Source: Biomaibacter acetigenes
GTDB taxonomy: Bacteria; Bacillota; Thermosediminibacteria; Thermosediminibacterales; Tepidanaerobacteraceae
Length of the DNA: 64,000 nt
Assembly (NCBI RefSeq): GCF_003691585.1
Contig: NZ_CP033169.1
Span: 2,914,001-2,978,000, forward strand
Direction: 5' to 3'
Part shown: piece by piece, positions 60,328-64,000 of the stretch
Layout of the letters: every line of letters starts with the position of its first letter
Numbering within the stretch: the first letter of the stretch is position 1
The notes under the pieces: model-generated
The model's input: the letters and a program-made list of their open reading frames with translations, nothing else
Database searches by the model: none
What the model was told of the DNA's origin: nothing
Position numbers and translations under genes: made by a program

Positions 60328-62031
60328 TTAAGAAAGCATCTTCAAAGCTTTTATGAGAATATGATAATAAAGCCTTTTTTGTTCATCCTGAAATATATCT
60401 TCACCGGTTAGTTCTTTAACCTTTTTAAGACGGTACTTTATCGTATTGGGATGGGTGTAGAGCTTTTTCGCCGTATCTTTTATGCTGCCGTTGCTGTCCA
60501 GAAAAACCTCCAGTGTTTCTATAAGATTGCCATTTTTATGTCTATCATGCTCATAAAGCCTGGAAAACCACCTATCCCTTAATATATCCTCTTTTTTGTC
60601 CGGAATTGATATCAATTTATATATCCCTAGATCATCATAAAAATTTATTTTCCCCCTGCCGAATAATTTATTCCCTATATCTTTTGCAAAGATAGCTTCT
60701 TTGTACACCCTCTTTAATTCTCCAATATTTTCCATGCCTGAACTTACTCCAACCGATAACGTAACATCCGGATTCTTTGTGGAAAATCCGTTTATTACTT
60801 TATAAAATAAATCATTTAACATTTTTTTATACAGCATTTCTCTCTTATATTCAATTTGAGTAAAACCTATAAGAAGTATGCCGGCATCGCTTTTAGGGAC
60901 AAAAAGCAGAACCCTGTTCTTTATATCTTTGCATGCTTCTTCAATAGCCTTTTTCAAGTCTCTTTTTATCTTTTGAATATGCTCTTCACCTTTTTCATAA
61001 TTATCTCTGCAGTATTTTTCGAAATCGTCAATATCAAAAATGACAACAAAGTTTTTGTCAAGGAGGTTTAAACCAAGGGTCCGGGCTCTTTTTTTCATCA
61101 GTTCATCCGAAGTATATGCATCATTTATTACGTCTTCAAAAAAGTCTGATTTAAGTCTTTGTTCCGTTTCCAGGATAGCCAGATTCTTTAATATGTCTAT
61201 CTTTAAAGCAGTAATTGTCCCAGGAAATGCAATTTTATACAATTTATTGTCAAGCTCAGTCATTTCACCCTGCTTTATAACTAATAAATAATAATCCATC
61301 TCATCATTGATATTCACAATGGAAATTGCTAGATTAAAGCCATCTTCCCAGGAGACAATGTGGGTTTGATCAGGTTTATTTTTATTTCTTTTGTGTAAAA
61401 TATTTGCCTCAATATAACTTTTTGTAAAATCGCATATTTTTGTTAAATCTTCTTCGATTAAACTGCCATTTTTCCCTCTTAAAATCATATCAACAAGTTT
61501 AAAATTTTCGTCGAGAAAAAGCACGCTTTTATTTGTAATCGCCGATAATTTGTCTATTATCTCATGCACCCCTCCATTGGTCAATAATATATTATTCATC
61601 ACATTGTTAATCTCCTGCGCTTTTTTTAGAGCCAGCTCTTCCCTGTTCAGTAAAGCTTCGTATGTTTTTTTCATGATTATGGAATAAGGTACTTTTCTTT
61701 CTATTAAAAATAAAGGAAAGTTTATTTCATCTGCAAGCTTTATCAAACAATCGGGCACCTGAGGAAACGGATCATTGCCCGGATGTATGCAAATACACGC
61801 AGCTTCACCTCTGCTCAAACCTCTTATAAGATTGAGTCTCTCATCAATAGTTTTATATGGATATAGCGTGGTTAGTATCATTTCTCCACCTTGAAGCCAT
61901 TCTAAACAATCGGGGATTTCTATAACGCTTACCGATTTTATAACCCTGATTTCCCCGTTTCTTCCACCAGCCCAATAAACGCCGTCCTCTTTTAAAATTT
62001 CATAAGCCTCTTTTACAGTTATGCCTTCCAT
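60328..62031 (-). CDS. PucR-family transcriptional regulator
   Basis: A 567-residue regulator. The N-terminal PucR domain (residues 1-125, with LQGGEMILTTLYPY) binds a small ligand, the centre has a degenerate GGDEF-like module, and the C-terminus has the PucR helix-turn-helix (IKDTAKKLYTHPNTIKYRLKK). In Bacillus, PucR controls purine and allantoin breakdown. The ATG at 62031 has GGAGG upstream. It lies between the FMN gene and the permease and is probably the activator of the whole cluster in response to a ureide or purine. Confidence 0.9.
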   Translation of the reverse strand: MEGITVKEAYEILKEDGVYWAGGRNGEIRVIKSVSVIEIPDCLEWLQGGEMILTTLYPYKTIDERLNLIRGLSRGEAACICIHPGNDPFPQVPDCLIKLADEINFPLFLIERKVPYSIIMKKTYEALLNREELALKKAQEINNVMNNILLTNGGVHEIIDKLSAITNKSVLFLDENFKLVDMILRGKNGSLIEEDLTKICDFTKSYIEANILHKRNKNKPDQTHIVSWEDGFNLAISIVNINDEMDYYLLVIKQGEMTELDNKLYKIAFPGTITALKIDILKNLAILETEQRLKSDFFEDVINDAYTSDELMKKRARTLGLNLLDKNFVVIFDIDDFEKYCRDNYEKGEEHIQKIKRDLKKAIEEACKDIKNRVLLFVPKSDAGILLIGFTQIEYKREMLYKKMLNDLFYKVINGFSTKNPDVTLSVGVSSGMENIGELKRVYKEAIFAKDIGNKLFGRGKINFYDDLGIYKLISIPDKKEDILRDRWFSRLYEHDRHKNGNLIETLEVFLDSNGSIKDTAKKLYTHPNTIKYRLKKVKELTGEDIFQDEQKRLYYHILIKALKMLS

Positions 62032-62291
62032 CAAAATTCCTCCATTATGGCTTTGTCTTTCAAAAATAAATAATATGCTTAATTTTGTTTTTAACTGCCA
62101 ACGTTATTTTTATTTTACGAGCAGGAAAAAAGCTAGTTTTATTTAATATATTATACCAACTTTTTTATATTTTCATCAAAATGTCAAAAATTATCGTAAA
62201 AATGCGGAGGTGATATCGAAAAAGTTCCTGCTCCAAAAATTTATATATTAAACTACACAAATTTTTTATTTTCTGAAAGGAGTACAGTAGT

Positions 62292-63590
62292 ATGGAAAAA
62301 AGTAAAAATCAAGTAAATTTTGAAGAAGAGTATTCTCAAAAGCCGATACCACAGTCGATGCGGAAACATTGGTTTTATGCGGCCAGCGTATACATTGGAA
62401 TGTGCGCTGTTCTTGCATGTAGCATGGCAGGCGGAGGCTTGATTTACGGCCTTACATTGTCGCAGGCCATTCTAGCCATGTTTTTAGGTCTCGTAACTCT
62501 ACTTGTATTTTTTTATATTCCGCTTGGCAAAATTGGAGCGGAACAGGGATTAAACACTTACATGATCGGCGAATGCGCTTTTGGAAAAAGAGGAAGCGAT
62601 ATAGCAACATCCTTTATTGTCACTGTCATACCGTGTATTGCCTGGTACGGCATTGAGGTTTCAATAGCGACCCAGGCGATGGCAGCTGTAATTCCCATGA
62701 GCAAAATAGTTTTTAATATTGTAACATTAATATTTGGTATCGTATTTGCGTTTCCTGCCATGTATGGTATTATATCCATGGCATGGTTAAACTGGATAAG
62801 TCTTCCTATAATGATTTATATCATTATATTTGGTGTCGGCAAAGCTATAATGGGAACAGGAATAAGCGGCCTCTGGGCTTATAACCCGCAGCAAAATATG
62901 GGACTGATGTGGGGCATAAACATGCAGATCGGTATGATTGCCGTAGGATGTTCTTTCGTTGCCGATTATACAAGATGGATAAAAAATAAGTGGAGCGATA
63001 TGACGTATTCGGGCATTGTAGGTCTTTTCCCGGCTACTTCAGTTCTTACAATCGCCGGTATGATTATGGCCCTTTCGGCAACGAAACTCGGTGTAAAGGA
63101 ACCATGGAATATAGTAGAAGTTATGATGAAATTGGGTATGCCGGCTATGGCCCTGGTGTTTGTGTTTTTGCTCCAGTGGACCACATGCATCACATCTGCA
63201 TACAGCTCGGGTCTTGCATTAAATAAAGTGTTTGGTGGCAGCAGATTCTATCTTACGCTTTTTTCCGCTCTAGTCGGCACCGCATTTGCCATATCGGGTA
63301 TTGTAAGCCATTTCCTTGGCTTTGTATCGATACTCGCTTCCTGGGTAACGCCTGTTGCCGGTGTAATAATTACCGAATACTTCTTCGTTTCCAGAAAAAG
63401 TTTTATTCAAAAGGAAGGCATATACTGGCCGGGTTTAATTTCCGTATTAATCGGTGGTTTTGTATCGTGGAAAGTTAAATTCTTCATACCGGCCATAAAT
63501 GGACTTGTCATAGGCGGATTATTATACTATATCTATCATAGAGCTTTGGGTCTGTGTGTTTCGACTGAAAACATGGTTAAAGCGGAATAA
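62292..63590 (+). CDS. NCS1-family permease, cytosine/hydantoin type
   Basis: A 432-residue membrane protein with 12 predicted helices. The CodB/NCS1 profile is clear: MRKHWFYAASVYIGMCAVLA in the first helix, GLNTYMIGECAFG, and CSFVADYTRWIK. Relatives carry cytosine, allantoin, hydantoin or thiamine. It is transcribed divergently from pucR and faces the catabolic genes, so the cluster substrate is probably a heterocycle imported here. AAAGGAG lies upstream of the ATG. Confidence 0.9.
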   Translation: MEKSKNQVNFEEEYSQKPIPQSMRKHWFYAASVYIGMCAVLACSMAGGGLIYGLTLSQAILAMFLGLVTLLVFFYIPLGKIGAEQGLNTYMIGECAFGKRGSDIATSFIVTVIPCIAWYGIEVSIATQAMAAVIPMSKIVFNIVTLIFGIVFAFPAMYGIISMAWLNWISLPIMIYIIIFGVGKAIMGTGISGLWAYNPQQNMGLMWGINMQIGMIAVGCSFVADYTRWIKNKWSDMTYSGIVGLFPATSVLTIAGMIMALSATKLGVKEPWNIVEVMMKLGMPAMALVFVFLLQWTTCITSAYSSGLALNKVFGGSRFYLTLFSALVGTAFAISGIVSHFLGFVSILASWVTPVAGVIITEYFFVSRKSFIQKEGIYWPGLISVLIGGFVSWKVKFFIPAINGLVIGGLLYYIYHRALGLCVSTENMVKAE

Positions 63591-63658
63591 TAAAAAGCTT
63601 AAGGTTCCCTTCGAGGAGCCTAAAGAAGACCGGTAAAAGTCCGGCGATAAAAAAATCC

Positions 63659-63677
63659 GCAGGTCCCAGTACCTGCG
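63659..63677 (-). terminator. Terminator of the downstream minus-strand gene
   Basis: CGCAGGT-CCCAGT-ACCTGCG with a T-run on the minus strand (GGATTTTTTT). It ends the partial gene at 63745. The plus strand has a weaker hairpin at 63601-63620 for the permease. Confidence 0.85.
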
Positions 63678-63744
63678 TAATAGTTACATGCCCGGATAAA
63701 CTAATTCTAAACTGCCGCCAGACTATATTACTGCTGGGATATTT

Positions 63745-64000
63745 TTATTGAGACTTCTCCATGGATTTTACAGCATCCTGCATATTCTTTTCCGCAATCT
63801 GGGCCTTGATCTTTATGAGATTGGGGTCCTTTTCCTTTATGGCCTGACCCAGTTCTTTCAATGAATATTCCACCTTACTGGTGGTCCCCATATCCTTAAT
63901 CTGGGGTTTTACGGTTTCCCACACCCTCAGGCCGCTGTTTATGGCTTTTTCAGCCTCAGCATCCTCTCCGGCAAGAGCCCTGTATGTGGCGTTTCTTAAA
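63745..64000 (-). CDS. C-terminal part of an uncharacterised helical protein
   Basis: 85 codons enter from the right edge and stop at 63745. The sequence is charged and helical (RALAGEDAEAEKAINSGLRV, SLKELGQAIKEKDPN). It ends in MEKSQ. No motif is recognised and the family cannot be named without the N-terminus. Confidence 0.6.
   Translation of the reverse strand, partial: LRNATYRALAGEDAEAEKAINSGLRVWETVKPQIKDMGTTSKVEYSLKELGQAIKEKDPNLIKIKAQIAEKNMQDAVKSMEKSQ

Overview
The window looks like chromosome from an anaerobic, low-to-moderate GC Gram-positive bacterium (Firmicutes/Clostridia type, perhaps a Thermosediminibacterales- or Thermoanaerobacterales-like amino-acid fermenter). The basis is strong AGGAGG ribosome-binding sites with ATG/GTG/TTG starts, IorAB with PaaK-type ligases, NiaR/NiaX, split transketolase, MscL, a c-di-GMP-I riboswitch and a group IIC intron fragment. 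No rRNA, tRNA or CRISPR array was seen.

Layout. (1) 1-9.6 kb, minus strand: a sugar-phosphate operon (transaldolase, split transketolase, rpiB, HAD phosphatase, PHP protein, class II aldolase, DUF89 phosphatase, deoC) behind a textbook sigma-54 promoter, with its sigma-54 activator gene next door. At least five of its genes carry frameshifts or deletions. (2) 9.8-23.3 kb: mscL, a bifunctional-nuclease-type gene, a 3x40-residue repeat membrane protein, and a metalloid/redox island. The island has an arsR-arsD-arsA-arsA operon that continues into a CSCGGGC thioredoxin-like protein, a hydrogenase H-cluster-fold protein and a MoaD-like protein. A second ArsR-permease operon carries decayed sufCB. 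There is an acr3 remnant, and a divergent pair of operons (ArsR-permease-thioredoxin versus AhpD-like/ferredoxin/HdrA-like) that share a 17-bp promoter element. (3) 23.3-31 kb: a ~220-bp multi-stem nested palindrome, a polysaccharide deacetylase, mobA, niaR-niaX, a Spy-like protein with its probable two-component system, and a VapBC-type toxin-antitoxin pair between them. (4) 31-36.5 kb: paaK-iorA-iorB-paaK-ACT, for aryl-pyruvate oxidation and aryl-CoA formation.

(5) 36.8-47.5 kb: gene remnants (PAS-GGDEF, XRE, MCP), then a complete chemosensory operon cheY-cheW-cheA-mcp-cheR-cheB behind a c-di-GMP-I riboswitch. The receptor is soluble, 1253 residues long, and has exactly eight 56-residue repeats on each side of the signalling hairpin tip. 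(6) 47.6-52.2 kb: mobile DNA: a small tyrosine recombinase, a complete IS4-type element with terminal repeats and a 9-bp target duplication, an IS110 fragment and a group IIC intron 5' fragment. (7) 52.2-63.6 kb: a catabolic cluster with two DUF917 proteins, a HyuA-like ATPase, an M24 peptidase/creatinase, a hydantoin-racemase-like protein, an FMN glutamate-synthase-like protein, a PucR regulator and an NCS1 permease. It probably serves uptake and opening of a cyclic amide or ureide.

Themes: c-di-GMP and two-component control of sensory modules, redox-linked metalloid handling, amino-acid and heterocycle catabolism, and unusually many disrupted genes. Some single-base frameshifts fall in homopolymers and could be sequence errors. 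The internal deletions (DUF89, sufC, acr3, PAS-GGDEF) cannot easily be explained that way.
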